Shown here: positions 33,288-42,305 of the stretch, piece after piece
Layout of the letters: every line of letters starts with the position of its first letter
How positions within the stretch are numbered: the stretch's first letter is position 1
DNA from: Leifsonia poae
GTDB lineage: Bacteria; Actinomycetota; Actinomycetes; Actinomycetales; Microbacteriaceae
DNA: 64,000 nt
NCBI RefSeq assembly: GCF_020009625.1
Contig: NZ_JAIHLP010000002.1
Location: 2,418,001 to 2,482,000 of the forward strand
Reading direction: 5' to 3'
Made by a program: the position numbers and the translations under genes
Notes under the pieces: model-generated
Told to the model about the DNA's origin: nothing
Seen by the model: only the letters and a program-made list of their open reading frames with translations
Database searches by the model: none

Positions 33288-34123
33288 TGCGACTGTCCTC
33301 ACCCAATGGAACGGCCCTCAAATGGACCGCCAACATCCTGCTGCTCCTCATCGGCGTCGTCTTCGTGCTGCCGATCGTCTGGGTGGTGCTCGCCTCGTTC
33401 GACGGTTCCGCCACGCTGGCGGTCGGCTGGCCGAAGCAGTGGACGCTCGAGAACTTCCAGAAAGTGCTCACGCCCGATCTGGCGTTCGTTCCGCTCTGGA
33501 ACAGTCTGCTGCTGTCGGCGGGCTGCGCGTTGCTCACGGTCGTCGTCGCGATCCTCGCGGCGTATCCGCTGTCGCGCTACCGCAATCGGTTCAACAAGCC
33601 ATTCCTCTACGCGGTCCTATTCGGAACGTGCCTGCCGATCACGGCGATGATGGTGCCGGTCTACAGCCTGTTCGTGTCGCTCAATCTGATCGACTCGATC
33701 GGTGGGACCATCCTGTTCATGGCGGCCTCCTCCCTGCCGATGGCGATCTGGATGACCAAGAACTTCGTCGACGCGGTTCCGATCTCGCTCGAGGAGGCGG
33801 CCTGGGTCGATGGCGCGTCCAGCATGAAGACGCTGTGGACCGTGGTTGTCCCGCTGGTGCGGCCAGGCATCGCCGTGGTGTTCATCTTCGTATTCGTGCA
33901 GGCGTGGGGGAACTTCTTCGTTCCCTTCGTGCTGCTGCTCAGCCCGCAGAACCAGCCGGCCGCTGTGAGCATCTTCACCTTCTTCGGGCAGTACGGCGCC
34001 GTTGCCTACGGACAGCTCGCGGCGTATTCGCTCATCTATTCGGTGCCGGTGATCGCCCTGTACGTGCTCGTCTCGCGCGTGCTCGGCGGTTCGTCGGCCC
34101 TGGCCGGCGCGGTCAAAGGCTGA
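33287..34123 (+). CDS. Sugar ABC transporter permease (MalG type)
   Basis: 278 residues, six helices, EAA motif EEAAWVDGASSMKTLWTVVV. Its ATG overlaps the stop of the partner permease. As in many actinobacterial CUT1 systems, energy would come from a shared MsiK-like ATPase encoded elsewhere (inference). Confidence 0.92.
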   Translation: MRLSSPNGTALKWTANILLLLIGVVFVLPIVWVVLASFDGSATLAVGWPKQWTLENFQKVLTPDLAFVPLWNSLLLSAGCALLTVVVAILAAYPLSRYRNRFNKPFLYAVLFGTCLPITAMMVPVYSLFVSLNLIDSIGGTILFMAASSLPMAIWMTKNFVDAVPISLEEAAWVDGASSMKTLWTVVVPLVRPGIAVVFIFVFVQAWGNFFVPFVLLLSPQNQPAAVSIFTFFGQYGAVAYGQLAAYSLIYSVPVIALYVLVSRVLGGSSALAGAVKG

Positions 34124-34169
34124 CCGGCCGCATCCCTCTATCGACAAAAAGGCTACAAAAGGAGTCCCG

Positions 34170-37100
34170 TTGTATCAGGAGAACCAGCTCGTGGAGTTGC
34201 GCGTCGACCGTTTCGTGCGCGAGCGCCTCGACCCCGCGGTGGAGCGTGCGAGCGCCCCCGTGACGATCGAGGCGTGGGAGGTGCCGGATGAGCCGGTGCC
34301 GTTCGCCCAGGCCGTCACCAACGCGTTCGAGCCGTTCGCCGTGGGGCGGCCCTGGGGGCGGCCGTGGGGAACCGTCTGGTTCCGGGTGACGGGGACCGTT
34401 CCGGCCGAGTGGGATGCGGAGCCGGATGACGTGGAACTGTTGGTCGACCTGGGCTTCTCCTCGGGTCAGGTGGGGTTCCAGGCGGAGGGACTCGTCTACG
34501 CCACCGACGGCAGCATCCTGAAAGCGATCGAGCCGCGCAACGGCTACGTGCGGCTTCAGGCAGCGCCCGGCGACACCTTCGAGCTCTTCGTGGAGGCGGC
34601 GGCGAACCCGGATGTGGGAAGCGAGTTCGTCGACTTCGTCCCGACGAAGCTCGGCCGCAAGTCGACCGCGCCCGACCGGCTGCTGTACGCGCTGCGCCGC
34701 ATCGAGGTCGTGCACCGGGATCGCGAGGTCTGGGAGCTCATCCAAGACGTCTGGACGGCCCGCGGTCTCGCCGCGGAGCTACCGGCGTCGTCGCCGCGTC
34801 GGGCCGCCCTCTTCGCCGCCCTCGATGCGGTAGTGGACACGGTCGACCCGTTCGACGTCGCCGCCACGGTCGGCGCCGGCCGGGCCGCGCTGGCACCGGC
34901 CCTGGCCTCCCCGGCCGCCGCGACGGCCCACCGCGTGTTCGCTGTCGGCCACGCGCACATCGACTCGGCCTGGCTGTGGCCGGTGCGCGAGACGATCCGC
35001 AAATGCGCGCGCACGTTCTCGAACGTGCTCGACCTGATGGACCAGGACCAGGACTTCGTGTTCGCCTGCTCGTCGGCGCAGCAGTTCGCCTGGATGAAGC
35101 GGTTCTACCCCGAGTTGTTCGAGCGCATCCGCCTGCGCGTCGCCGAGGGCCGGTTCGTGCCCGTCGGCGGCATGTGGGTTGAATCGGATACGAACATGCC
35201 GGGCGGCGAAGCATTGGCCCGCCAGTTCGTGGAGGGCAAACTGTTCTTCCTCGAGGAGTTCGGGTTCGAGCCCAAAGAGGTGTGGCTGCCCGACTCGTTC
35301 GGGTACACCGGCGCGTTGCCGCAGATCGCGCGCGCGGCGGGAGCCGACTACTTCCTCACGCAGAAGATCTCGTGGAACGAGGTGAACCGCTTCCCGCACC
35401 ACAGTTTCGACTGGGAGGGCATCGACGGAACCCGCATCTTCACGCACTTCCCGCCGGTCGACACCTACAACTCGCAGCTCTCCGGCGCTGAGCTCGCTCA
35501 CGCCGAACAGAACTTCGCCGACAAGGGTCGTGCCAACACCTCCCTGGTGCCGTTCGGGTTCGGCGACGGCGGTGGCGGCCCCACGCGTGAGATGGTGGCG
35601 GCGGCGCGCCGCACCGCATCCCTGGAGGGGTCCCCGATCGTGCGGGTGGCGACACCGGCGGAGTTCTTCGCCGTCGCGTCGGCGGAGTTCGACCCGGCGC
35701 CGGTCTGGGCGGGTGAGCTCTACCTGGAGTTCCACCGCGGAACGTACACCTCGCAGGCGCGTACCAAACAGGGGAACAGGCGCAGCGAGCATCTGCTGCA
35801 CACCGCAGAGCTGTGGGCGACGACAGCGGCCGTGCGCACGGGGGCGGCGTACCCGGTCGCCGCATTGCGCGAGGCGTGGCAGACGGTGCTGCTGCAGCAG
35901 TTCCACGACATCCTGCCCGGATCGTCGATCGGCTGGGTGCACGACCAGGCCGAGGAGAACTATGCTCTGGTCGCCGCGTCGCTGGAGGAGGTCATCGCCT
36001 CCTCTCTGGGAGCATTGGCCGCCGCCGCGGTGGGGGCCGAGGGCGGCACGTCCGTCGAGTTCAACGCCTCGCCATTCGCGGTGCGCGGCGTCCCCGCCTA
36101 CGGTGCTGGGGTTCCGGTCGGCGGCGGGGATGCGCGGATCGTCGCCGACGGCGGCGGGCACGTGCTGTCGAACTCGTTCGTTCGGGTGCGGATCGACGAA
36201 GCCGGGTTGATCACCTCGCTGCTCGACACGACGAATGGCCGCGAAGCGCTCCCGCCCGGAACGCGCGCGAACCTCCTGCAGCTGTTCCGCGACACCCCGA
36301 CCCAGTGGGATGCGTGGGATGTCGATGTCGAATACCGACGGTCGGGGGAAGATCTCACGGCGCTCGACAGCCTCGACGTGGTCGCCGACACCCCCGAGCT
36401 CGTCTCTCTGCGGATCGTGCGTCGGTTCGGGGCGTCGACCGTGACGCAGACCCTGAGCCTGGCGGCGGGCTCGCCGGCTCTCGACATCGAGACCCTGGTC
36501 GACTGGCATGAACGGCAGCGGATGCTGAAACTCGCCGTTCCCGTCGACGTGCACACCGCGTCGGCCCGATCCGAGATCCAGTTCGGGCACATCGATCGCC
36601 CGACCCACACGAACACCAGCTGGGACACCGCGCGTTTCGAGACGCCGGCCCACCGCTGGGTGCACGTGGCCGATGCCACCTTCGGTGTGGGAGTGGCGAA
36701 CGACTCGACGTACGGGCACGACATCACCCGCCACGCGCGCGACGGCGGGGGAACGTATTCGCTCGTTCGGCAGACGCTGCTGCGTGCGCCCCTGTTCCCC
36801 GACCCCGAGGCCGATCAGGGCGAGCACATCCTGCGCACGGCCATCGTCGTGGGGGGCGTCGACCGCGCCATCGAGGCCGGCTATCGGCTCAACCTGCCGT
36901 CGCGGCCGGCGGTCGGTGCACCCGTGCAGCCGTTGCTCGCGTCGTCGAACCCGGCCGTCGTCGTCGAGACCGTCAAGCTCGCCGAAGACGGCACGGGCGA
37001 CATGGTGGTGCGCCTGTACGAAGCGAGCGGCGCCCGCTCCACGGCGACGATCGTGACGACGTTCGACCACCACGGCGTGCAGGAGACCGATCTGCTCGAA

Positions 37101-37202
37101 CGCGAGAGTGCCCCGGATGCGGTGACCGACGCCTCCGAGACGACGGTCGTTCTCACCCTGCGGCCGTTCCAGCTCGTCACGCTGCGCTTCGCGCGCGGCT
37201 GA
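34170..37202 (+). CDS. GH38 alpha-mannosidase
   Basis: 1010 residues, the usual length of bacterial GH38 enzymes. The zinc/catalytic region has GHAHIDSAWLWPVRETIRK (about 260; His and Asp ligands). The nucleophile Asp is in WLPDSFGYTGALPQI (about 375). WVESDTNMPGGEALARQF is also present. The mid-helical and C-terminal beta domains follow. It removes alpha-mannose from imported oligosaccharides. No signal peptide, so it acts in the cytosol after uptake by the upstream ABC system. The TTG start follows AAAGGAG. Confidence 0.93.
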   Translation: MYQENQLVELRVDRFVRERLDPAVERASAPVTIEAWEVPDEPVPFAQAVTNAFEPFAVGRPWGRPWGTVWFRVTGTVPAEWDAEPDDVELLVDLGFSSGQVGFQAEGLVYATDGSILKAIEPRNGYVRLQAAPGDTFELFVEAAANPDVGSEFVDFVPTKLGRKSTAPDRLLYALRRIEVVHRDREVWELIQDVWTARGLAAELPASSPRRAALFAALDAVVDTVDPFDVAATVGAGRAALAPALASPAAATAHRVFAVGHAHIDSAWLWPVRETIRKCARTFSNVLDLMDQDQDFVFACSSAQQFAWMKRFYPELFERIRLRVAEGRFVPVGGMWVESDTNMPGGEALARQFVEGKLFFLEEFGFEPKEVWLPDSFGYTGALPQIARAAGADYFLTQKISWNEVNRFPHHSFDWEGIDGTRIFTHFPPVDTYNSQLSGAELAHAEQNFADKGRANTSLVPFGFGDGGGGPTREMVAAARRTASLEGSPIVRVATPAEFFAVASAEFDPAPVWAGELYLEFHRGTYTSQARTKQGNRRSEHLLHTAELWATTAAVRTGAAYPVAALREAWQTVLLQQFHDILPGSSIGWVHDQAEENYALVAASLEEVIASSLGALAAAAVGAEGGTSVEFNASPFAVRGVPAYGAGVPVGGGDARIVADGGGHVLSNSFVRVRIDEAGLITSLLDTTNGREALPPGTRANLLQLFRDTPTQWDAWDVDVEYRRSGEDLTALDSLDVVADTPELVSLRIVRRFGASTVTQTLSLAAGSPALDIETLVDWHERQRMLKLAVPVDVHTASARSEIQFGHIDRPTHTNTSWDTARFETPAHRWVHVADATFGVGVANDSTYGHDITRHARDGGGTYSLVRQTLLRAPLFPDPEADQGEHILRTAIVVGGVDRAIEAGYRLNLPSRPAVGAPVQPLLASSNPAVVVETVKLAEDGTGDMVVRLYEASGARSTATIVTTFDHHGVQETDLLERESAPDAVTDASETTVVLTLRPFQLVTLRFARG

Positions 37203-37211
37203 CGCAACACC

Positions 37212-37244
37212 GTCCGCCCCGGGCCGCGCGAACCCCGGGCGGAC
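37212..37244 (+). terminator. Stem-loop after the mannosidase gene
   Basis: GTCCGCCC and GGGCGGAC form an 8-bp perfect outer stem, with further G/C pairing inside, 10 bp after the mannosidase stop. Confidence 0.6.
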
Positions 37245-37292
37245 GACCCTCCGTGCGAACGGAGGCAATTCTCAGGGCGATCTGACAACCTG

Positions 37293-37309
37293 GTAACGAA
37301 CCTGTAACG
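37293..37309 (+). promoter_or_regulatory. GTAACG direct repeat, possible MtrA-type site
   Basis: GTAACG-N5-GTAACG: two direct repeats 11 bp apart, one helical turn, 58 bp before the secreted M15-like gene. Spaced GTAAC/GTCAC repeats before cell wall hydrolase genes are the reported target of the actinobacterial response regulator MtrA. Confidence 0.45.
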
Positions 37310-37366
37310 TCGTTCGTGACACGAAACCGCGTCGACGAGAACCCCCTCTGAAGGACCCCTAGCTCT

Positions 37367-38296
37367 TTGCCCACGTCTCACGCCCCGCTGCGCTCCCGTC
37401 GCACTTACCTCCCCGCCGCGCCGGTGGAGGGTCTGGAGACGGAACCGGAGGGGCGGCAACGGACGGGTCGGGCGGCACTGCGGGAGCTCCGGGGGAGGCG
37501 TTCCGCCTCGCACGTCGCCGCGGTCGTGCCGCCGCGCGCACCACGCAGTGGCCGCCGCCGGTGGGGCTTCCGGGCCGTTCTCTTCTTCGTCGTGACCGGC
37601 CTGGTGGGAACCGCCGCGCTCCCGGCCTACGCCTCGTCTGACACGGGTTCGGCGAACGGCGACCAGCGGGTCGCCCTCGCCGTGCAGACGCTCACCGGCG
37701 GATCGGCCTCAGCGGCAGTTCCGGCCGCGACCCGCGACGACTACTCGGTCGTCGAGTCCAGTTCCTCGCTCGACTCGACCCTGAACACGGTCGTATCGCC
37801 CACCGTGCAGGCCTTGGCAACGAAACTCATGGCGGCGGTCGCCGCCGGCCGACTCGTCGGATCGACGCCGAACCACATCCCCGAGATCGCCAACCTCGCG
37901 GCCGGTCGCGCCGTTCCGGGTTGCGGTGTCGACTATCGCGTTCTGCAGGCGATCGACATCGCCCTGCAGAACTTCGGACAGGTCGGTGTCAGCGATATCA
38001 ACCGACTGTGCACCGGCCAGATCGAGGGCGCCGGAGTGGACTCGGCCCACTACACCGACGGCGGCGGCCACGCCGTCGACTTCTACCTGCTCGATGGTCA
38101 GGCGCTCACCGGTGGCGATGCGCAATCCGTGAAGCTCATCCGCGCTCTCGACCCGCTCGTTCCGAGCGGTGCCGGCCTCGGTCAGGTCGGCTGCCGCGCC
38201 TCGATCAGCCTGCAGAACTTCGTGCCGTTCGACGACACCTGCAACCATCTGCACATCGACTTCCTCAACGCCAAAGGCGCCAGCCTCAAAGACTAG
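37367..38296 (+). CDS. Exported M15-like zinc peptidase fold protein, probable cell wall hydrolase
   Basis: 309 residues. A 66-residue basic cytoplasmic N-terminus, one hydrophobic helix (about 68-90; AVLFFVVTGLVGTAALPAYA) and an exported body. The C-terminus has a His-Asp-His pattern of the M15/DD-peptidase-like fold: HYTDGGGHAVDFY then CNHLHIDFLN. Cysteines (PGCGVDY, LCTG, GCRAS, DTCNH) likely pair. The acidic catalytic residue is not obvious, so activity is uncertain. The TTG start at 37367 follows GAAGGA. GTAACG repeats lie upstream. Confidence 0.72.
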   Translation: MPTSHAPLRSRRTYLPAAPVEGLETEPEGRQRTGRAALRELRGRRSASHVAAVVPPRAPRSGRRRWGFRAVLFFVVTGLVGTAALPAYASSDTGSANGDQRVALAVQTLTGGSASAAVPAATRDDYSVVESSSSLDSTLNTVVSPTVQALATKLMAAVAAGRLVGSTPNHIPEIANLAAGRAVPGCGVDYRVLQAIDIALQNFGQVGVSDINRLCTGQIEGAGVDSAHYTDGGGHAVDFYLLDGQALTGGDAQSVKLIRALDPLVPSGAGLGQVGCRASISLQNFVPFDDTCNHLHIDFLNAKGASLKD

Positions 38297-38358
38297 GACC
38301 CGAACTGGGGTGGGCTGCCGCGCCGAACCGGCCCCGCCGCCGAGCTATCCTGTGGATC

Positions 38359-39033
38359 GTGGTGGCGGGCGAGTGGACACGGCGAGCCCTGGTGGTCGAA
38401 GACCACGCATTGATGCGCTCGCTCCTCACCGCTGCCCTGCGAGGCCGGGGGTTCGTGGTCGACGATCACAGTGACGCCGCCGGAGCCCTCGCCGCACTCA
38501 CCGGATTCGATCCGGATCTGCTCGTGACCGACATCGACCTGGGCGTGCGGCCCAACGGTGTCGAGCTCGCCTCGATCGTGCGCGCGCGGGCGCCGCACGT
38601 CGCCGTCGTCTTCCTCACCAATCTGCCGCGCGAGACGGTCGCCGCCCAGGATCGAGAACTCGCGGTGCTGGCGTCGTTCGTGAACAAGGGGGCTGCCGAG
38701 TCCATCGACGACATCGTCGACGCGATCGAGGCGGCGCTCGCCGACCGACCGCTGTCGAACGATCTCCCGCTCGGGGATGCACGCGCAGCCCTGCTCCGGC
38801 TCAGTGCGACACAGCTCGACACCGTTCGGCACCTGGCCGCCGGTGCGTCCAACGCCGAGATCGCGCGGCGACGCGGCGTCTCGGTGCGCGCGGTGGAGAA
38901 GAGCGTCGAGCGGATCTTCGCCGCGCTCGCCCTCACCGCCGATGAGGCGGTGACACCCCGGGTGGCGGCCGCCGGCCTGTACATCGCGACGTTCGGGCAT
39001 CCGGATCCGCTCCGCGCGCTCGCCCGATCATGA
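38359..39033 (+). CDS. Response regulator, NarL/LuxR type
   Basis: 224 residues. Receiver domain (ALVVEDHALMRSLLTAAL, phospho-Asp in LLVTDIDLG near residue 56, Lys in FVNKG) and C-terminal LuxR helix-turn-helix (LAAGASNAEIARRRGVSVRA). The GTG at 38359 is leaderless: TATCCT ends 7 nt upstream. It overlaps the sensor kinase start by ATGA. Confidence 0.88.
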   Translation: MVAGEWTRRALVVEDHALMRSLLTAALRGRGFVVDDHSDAAGALAALTGFDPDLLVTDIDLGVRPNGVELASIVRARAPHVAVVFLTNLPRETVAAQDRELAVLASFVNKGAAESIDDIVDAIEAALADRPLSNDLPLGDARAALLRLSATQLDTVRHLAAGASNAEIARRRGVSVRAVEKSVERIFAALALTADEAVTPRVAAAGLYIATFGHPDPLRALARS

Positions 39034-40736
39034 CCGTGCAACGCCTTCGTCGTCTGGTCGGCCGTCTCGGCGGGCCGGCCGCCGTCACCGTCTGGATGTG
39101 GCTGGTCACGATCCCGTTCGCCCTGACCGTCATGTCCGGCGCGCAGTACCTCGCCCCGGGCGAACCCATCTGGTCGGCCGGGCTGGTGGCCGCCGTGGCG
39201 CATCTGGCCGTGGGTGCCCTGCTGCTCGCGGTGAAGGGACTGCTCGCACTCGTTCCCGCTCGGGCACGGCTGGTGCGGGCCGCCCTCGCGATCTCGGCCT
39301 TTGCCGCGATCGGCGCGGTCCGACCGTTTCTCATCGTGGCGTCCGCGCGCCTGCTCGATGTGCGGGCCGAGCTGGGTGACATCGGCACGAGGGTCGCCCT
39401 CAACGTCGTGGTGTGCGTCACAGTGTTCTCGCTGGTCGCGGTCGCCGTCGACCTCATCCGGGATCACCGCGGCGTCTTCCGCCGACTCCGCGCGGTGCAA
39501 CGGGCGGCGGTGGCGGATGCGGACGCGGGCCGCCGCCGCATCGACGAACTCCGCCGCACCGGTACCGCCGATCTGCTCGAAGCTATCGAGCAGGAGGTGG
39601 AGCCGGTCATGCTCGGCGGACTCGACGCGGCCACCGCCTCCCGGCTGCTCCGCTCCATCGCCAACGACATCGTGCGACCGCTCAGCCATGAACTGTTCGA
39701 CGCGAACGAGACCCCGGCCGCGCTCGCGGGCGAGGCCTCTCCGCCACCCCGCAGACGGGACTGGCTCGCATCTGTCATCGGCGGCATCCGCCCGGCGCCA
39801 CCGCTGCTCACGGCTATTTTGTTCGTTCTTCTCGCCACCCCGTACGCACTCGGCAACTTCGGTTTAGGGGTCTCGGCAGTGCAAGCGGTGCTGGCGACGC
39901 TGATCCTGTTCGGCGGCAACCGGACGGCGGCCGCCCTGGCAGCGCGCGCCGCCACGTCGGCGGGTCGGGTATCCGTGATCGTCGTCGGCGTCTGGCTCAC
40001 CGGAATCGTGCTCGCCGCCGAGAGCACCCTATTGCTCAGGACGTTCGGCCTCACCGTGTACGGCGCCTGGCTTCAGGCGCTGCTCTTTCCGGTGATCGCG
40101 CTCGCGCTCGCGTTCGTCGACTCCCTGTCGGCACGCCTGCGCTCCGACCAGAAGGAGCTCGAGGAGTCCGTGCTCACGAGCGTCACAGCGGCCGCGCGCA
40201 TCCGGAGCGACTACGACAGAGAGCGGAGCCGTCTTGCACACCTGCTGCATACGGCGGTGCAGGCCGACCTGATCGCGACCGCGCTCTCTCTGCACGCTGA
40301 CGCGGGGCGCGACGCGACGGGGGCGGTGCGCGAGGCCGTGGACCGCATCCGCGAACAGCTTGCACGCGCGCCGCGCAACCGGCCGGATCCGCGTGCGCAG
40401 CTCGGCCGGTTGATCGAGACGTGGGCCTCGGCGATGCCGTTGCGAGCGCACGTCGAAGAGACGATCTGGCCGAGTCTCATCGACCCGGCCCGTTGCGACG
40501 CGGTGATCGATGCGGTCTCGGAAGGACTCGCGAACGCCGTCCGGCACGGGGACGGCACGGAGGTGGGGCTCGCCCTGCTGCCCACCGAGGTCGGCGGCGT
40601 GCAGGTGATCGTGGCCTCCGGCGGCGTGGTCGCCGGGGAACGGCGGGGGATCGGCCTGCGCGATCTCGCACGGAGTGCCGATGTGCGTCTCAGCCAGGTG
40701 GCGGGCGGCGTCGAGCTCGCCGTCTCCATCCCCTGA
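39030..40736 (+). CDS. Sensor histidine kinase-like membrane protein, partner of the NarL regulator
   Basis: 568 residues with two blocks of membrane helices (about 15-140 and 255-370) flanking a cytosolic helical linker. A DHp-like segment (SRLAHLLHTAVQADLIATAL, His about 405) and a short HATPase domain (VSEGLANAVRHGDG) follow. The G boxes are reduced, ending in RRGIGLRDL. It is the cognate kinase of the overlapping response regulator. The signal is unknown. Confidence 0.83.
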   Translation: MTVQRLRRLVGRLGGPAAVTVWMWLVTIPFALTVMSGAQYLAPGEPIWSAGLVAAVAHLAVGALLLAVKGLLALVPARARLVRAALAISAFAAIGAVRPFLIVASARLLDVRAELGDIGTRVALNVVVCVTVFSLVAVAVDLIRDHRGVFRRLRAVQRAAVADADAGRRRIDELRRTGTADLLEAIEQEVEPVMLGGLDAATASRLLRSIANDIVRPLSHELFDANETPAALAGEASPPPRRRDWLASVIGGIRPAPPLLTAILFVLLATPYALGNFGLGVSAVQAVLATLILFGGNRTAAALAARAATSAGRVSVIVVGVWLTGIVLAAESTLLLRTFGLTVYGAWLQALLFPVIALALAFVDSLSARLRSDQKELEESVLTSVTAAARIRSDYDRERSRLAHLLHTAVQADLIATALSLHADAGRDATGAVREAVDRIREQLARAPRNRPDPRAQLGRLIETWASAMPLRAHVEETIWPSLIDPARCDAVIDAVSEGLANAVRHGDGTEVGLALLPTEVGGVQVIVASGGVVAGERRGIGLRDLARSADVRLSQVAGGVELAVSIP

Positions 40737-40944
40737 CCGCGTGGATGTCGTAGCGGCCGTACCCGCCCGCTCCGGGCCCGCTCGTGCGAACTATCGTCGA
40801 CTATTGCCCATCCCGCCCGCACGGGGTGGAACGTACGGCACCGGCGCCGCCTTCTGCGCGACCCGAACGCGCGGAAGGCGCCCGGCCCCGCTGTAGGCCG
40901 TCCTGGTACCGCGAGAGTCGGTGTGCAGGTGTCCGCTGTCGATT

Positions 40945-41060
40945 CAGAACGGGTTCACCGTCGATCTCGGCGGCCGAGTACGGCGCGGCGAAGAAGTGCA
41001 CCCGCTCGCTCACCGATCCGGGGCTCATGTACAGATCGAACAGGTGGCGAAGCTCGCTAC
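40945..41060 (-). pseudogene. Remnant of a NudK-type Nudix hydrolase
   Basis: In the 320-bp gap after the kinase gene, the minus strand encodes ELRHLFDLYMSPGSVSERVH followed by FFAAPYSAAE. This is the conserved region after the Nudix box in GDP-mannose pyrophosphatase (NudK)-like proteins (LYMSPGxxxExxHFFxA). The Nudix box itself is absent, as the brkB-like gene begins there, and the frame runs into unrelated low-complexity sequence to a stop near 40801. I read it as a truncated gene left by a deletion. Confidence 0.5.
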
Positions 41061-42076
41061 CGCGGGCGGCGGAGCTCACGCGCGGCGAGGATGTCGGCGG
41101 CCTGCTTGTCGGCGGCCTTCACGATCGCCTTCGACGACTTCAGCGGGAGTTGCAGTGTGGTCTCGGCGTCGATGCCGCTCAGCAGCTGCCGGGCGCGCTC
41201 GACCTCCGCATCCAGCTCGGCACCGAGCAGCAGGGCCACATTGGCGATCCAGATCCAGAGCAGGAACACGATGATGCCGGCCAAGGAGCCGTACGTCTTG
41301 TCGTAGCTGCCGATGTTCGCCACGTAGAGGGCGAAGAGTGCTGAGGCGATGCCGAGCACGACGATGGCGGCGACCGAGCCGGTCGTGAGCCAGCGGAAGC
41401 GACGCTGCCGCACGTTCGGTGTCGCGGCGTACAGCAGCGCCACCAGCAGCACGAGCGCGAACACGAGCACCGGCCATTTGGCGATCGACCAGGCGAGCTG
41501 CGCCGCGTCGCCGACGCCGAGGGCATCGCCGACGGCGGTCGCGATCGGTCCCGAGACGACGAGGAGCACGCTCACCACGGCGAGCAGCAGCAGCGAGGCG
41601 AGGGTGACGCCGAACTGGGTCGGTCGCAGGGTGAGAACGGTCCTCCCCTCGGCCACGCCGTAGACGCGGTTGAGGGCACGGCCGAATCCGCCCACGTAGC
41701 CCGACGCCGACCAGACGGCGCCGACGATGCCGATACCCAGGGCCCAACCGCTTGCGGGCGACGCCGACAGGGCTTCGAGGGGGCCCCTCACCGCGTCCAG
41801 TGCCCCGGGCGCCACCTGCTCGACGATGCCGAACAGGGCGTCGACACCGGCTTTGCTCTGTCCGACCAGGCCGAGGATGCCCGCCAGGGCGATCATCGCA
41901 GGGAAGAGCGACAGCACGCCGAAATAGGTGAGGCCGGCGGCGAGGTCGGTCGCGGCGTCAGCGGAGAAAGCTCGGAGCGTGCGCTTGAGGATGAACCTCC
42001 ACGGCAGCCGCATCCACGGAACCGGGACAGCGGCCTCCCGTTCAGCGCCCACGCGACCGCCCCGACGCCGGGGCAC
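41057..42076 (-). CDS. YihY/BrkB family inner membrane protein
   Basis: 339 residues, six helices, with the family start AADAATDLAAGLTYFGVLSLFPA in the form DLAAGLTYFGVLSLFPAMIA, the SGYVGGFGRALNRVYGV segment and the YGSLAGIIVFLLWIWIANVA region. The role is unknown (not an RNase as once thought). The start may be the GTG at 42076 or 42052; both overlap or abut the DUF3618 gene. It is the last gene of a three-gene envelope operon. Confidence 0.87.
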   Translation of the reverse strand: MPRRRGGRVGAEREAAVPVPWMRLPWRFILKRTLRAFSADAATDLAAGLTYFGVLSLFPAMIALAGILGLVGQSKAGVDALFGIVEQVAPGALDAVRGPLEALSASPASGWALGIGIVGAVWSASGYVGGFGRALNRVYGVAEGRTVLTLRPTQFGVTLASLLLLAVVSVLLVVSGPIATAVGDALGVGDAAQLAWSIAKWPVLVFALVLLVALLYAATPNVRQRRFRWLTTGSVAAIVVLGIASALFALYVANIGSYDKTYGSLAGIIVFLLWIWIANVALLLGAELDAEVERARQLLSGIDAETTLQLPLKSSKAIVKAADKQAADILAARELRRPR

Positions 42077-42305
42077 GCCCGGCGTTGAAGCGGACGACAG
42101 CCGCCACGACCGCGCCGACCGCTGCGAGGAAGAGGCCGGCGAAGAGCACCGGATGCGAGCGGATCTGGACCCCCGGATTGAATGTCGCGAAGAGGTCGTC
42201 CAGGGTAACGGCGACCTCTTCCCGTGTCTGCTGGAGGTCGAGCTGCCGGCTGTGGATCCCCGCGTCCCTCGGCAGAGCCGCGCGCTCGGTCCGGCCGCCG
42301 GTCAC
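42042..42305 (-). CDS. DUF3618 domain protein
   Basis: 87 residues. It has the LDLQQTREEVAVTLDDLFATFNP helix (as QLDLQQTREEVAVTLDDLF) typical of DUF3618, then one membrane helix (LFAGLFLAAVGAVVAAVVRF). The GTG start overlaps the upstream stop (GTGA). Usually found next to holin-family and BrkB genes, as here. Confidence 0.83.
   Translation of the reverse strand: MTGGRTERAALPRDAGIHSRQLDLQQTREEVAVTLDDLFATFNPGVQIRSHPVLFAGLFLAAVGAVVAAVVRFNAGRAPASGRSRGR

Noticed and set aside
34779..37268. Very long open frame antisense to the mannosidase gene (about 830 codons), and similar long antisense frames at 4210-5925, 10187-12280 and 735-2177.
   Set aside because: High GC makes stop codons rare in some frames. 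The translations are Arg/Pro/Gly-rich with no family motif, while the opposite strand encodes recognisable proteins throughout.
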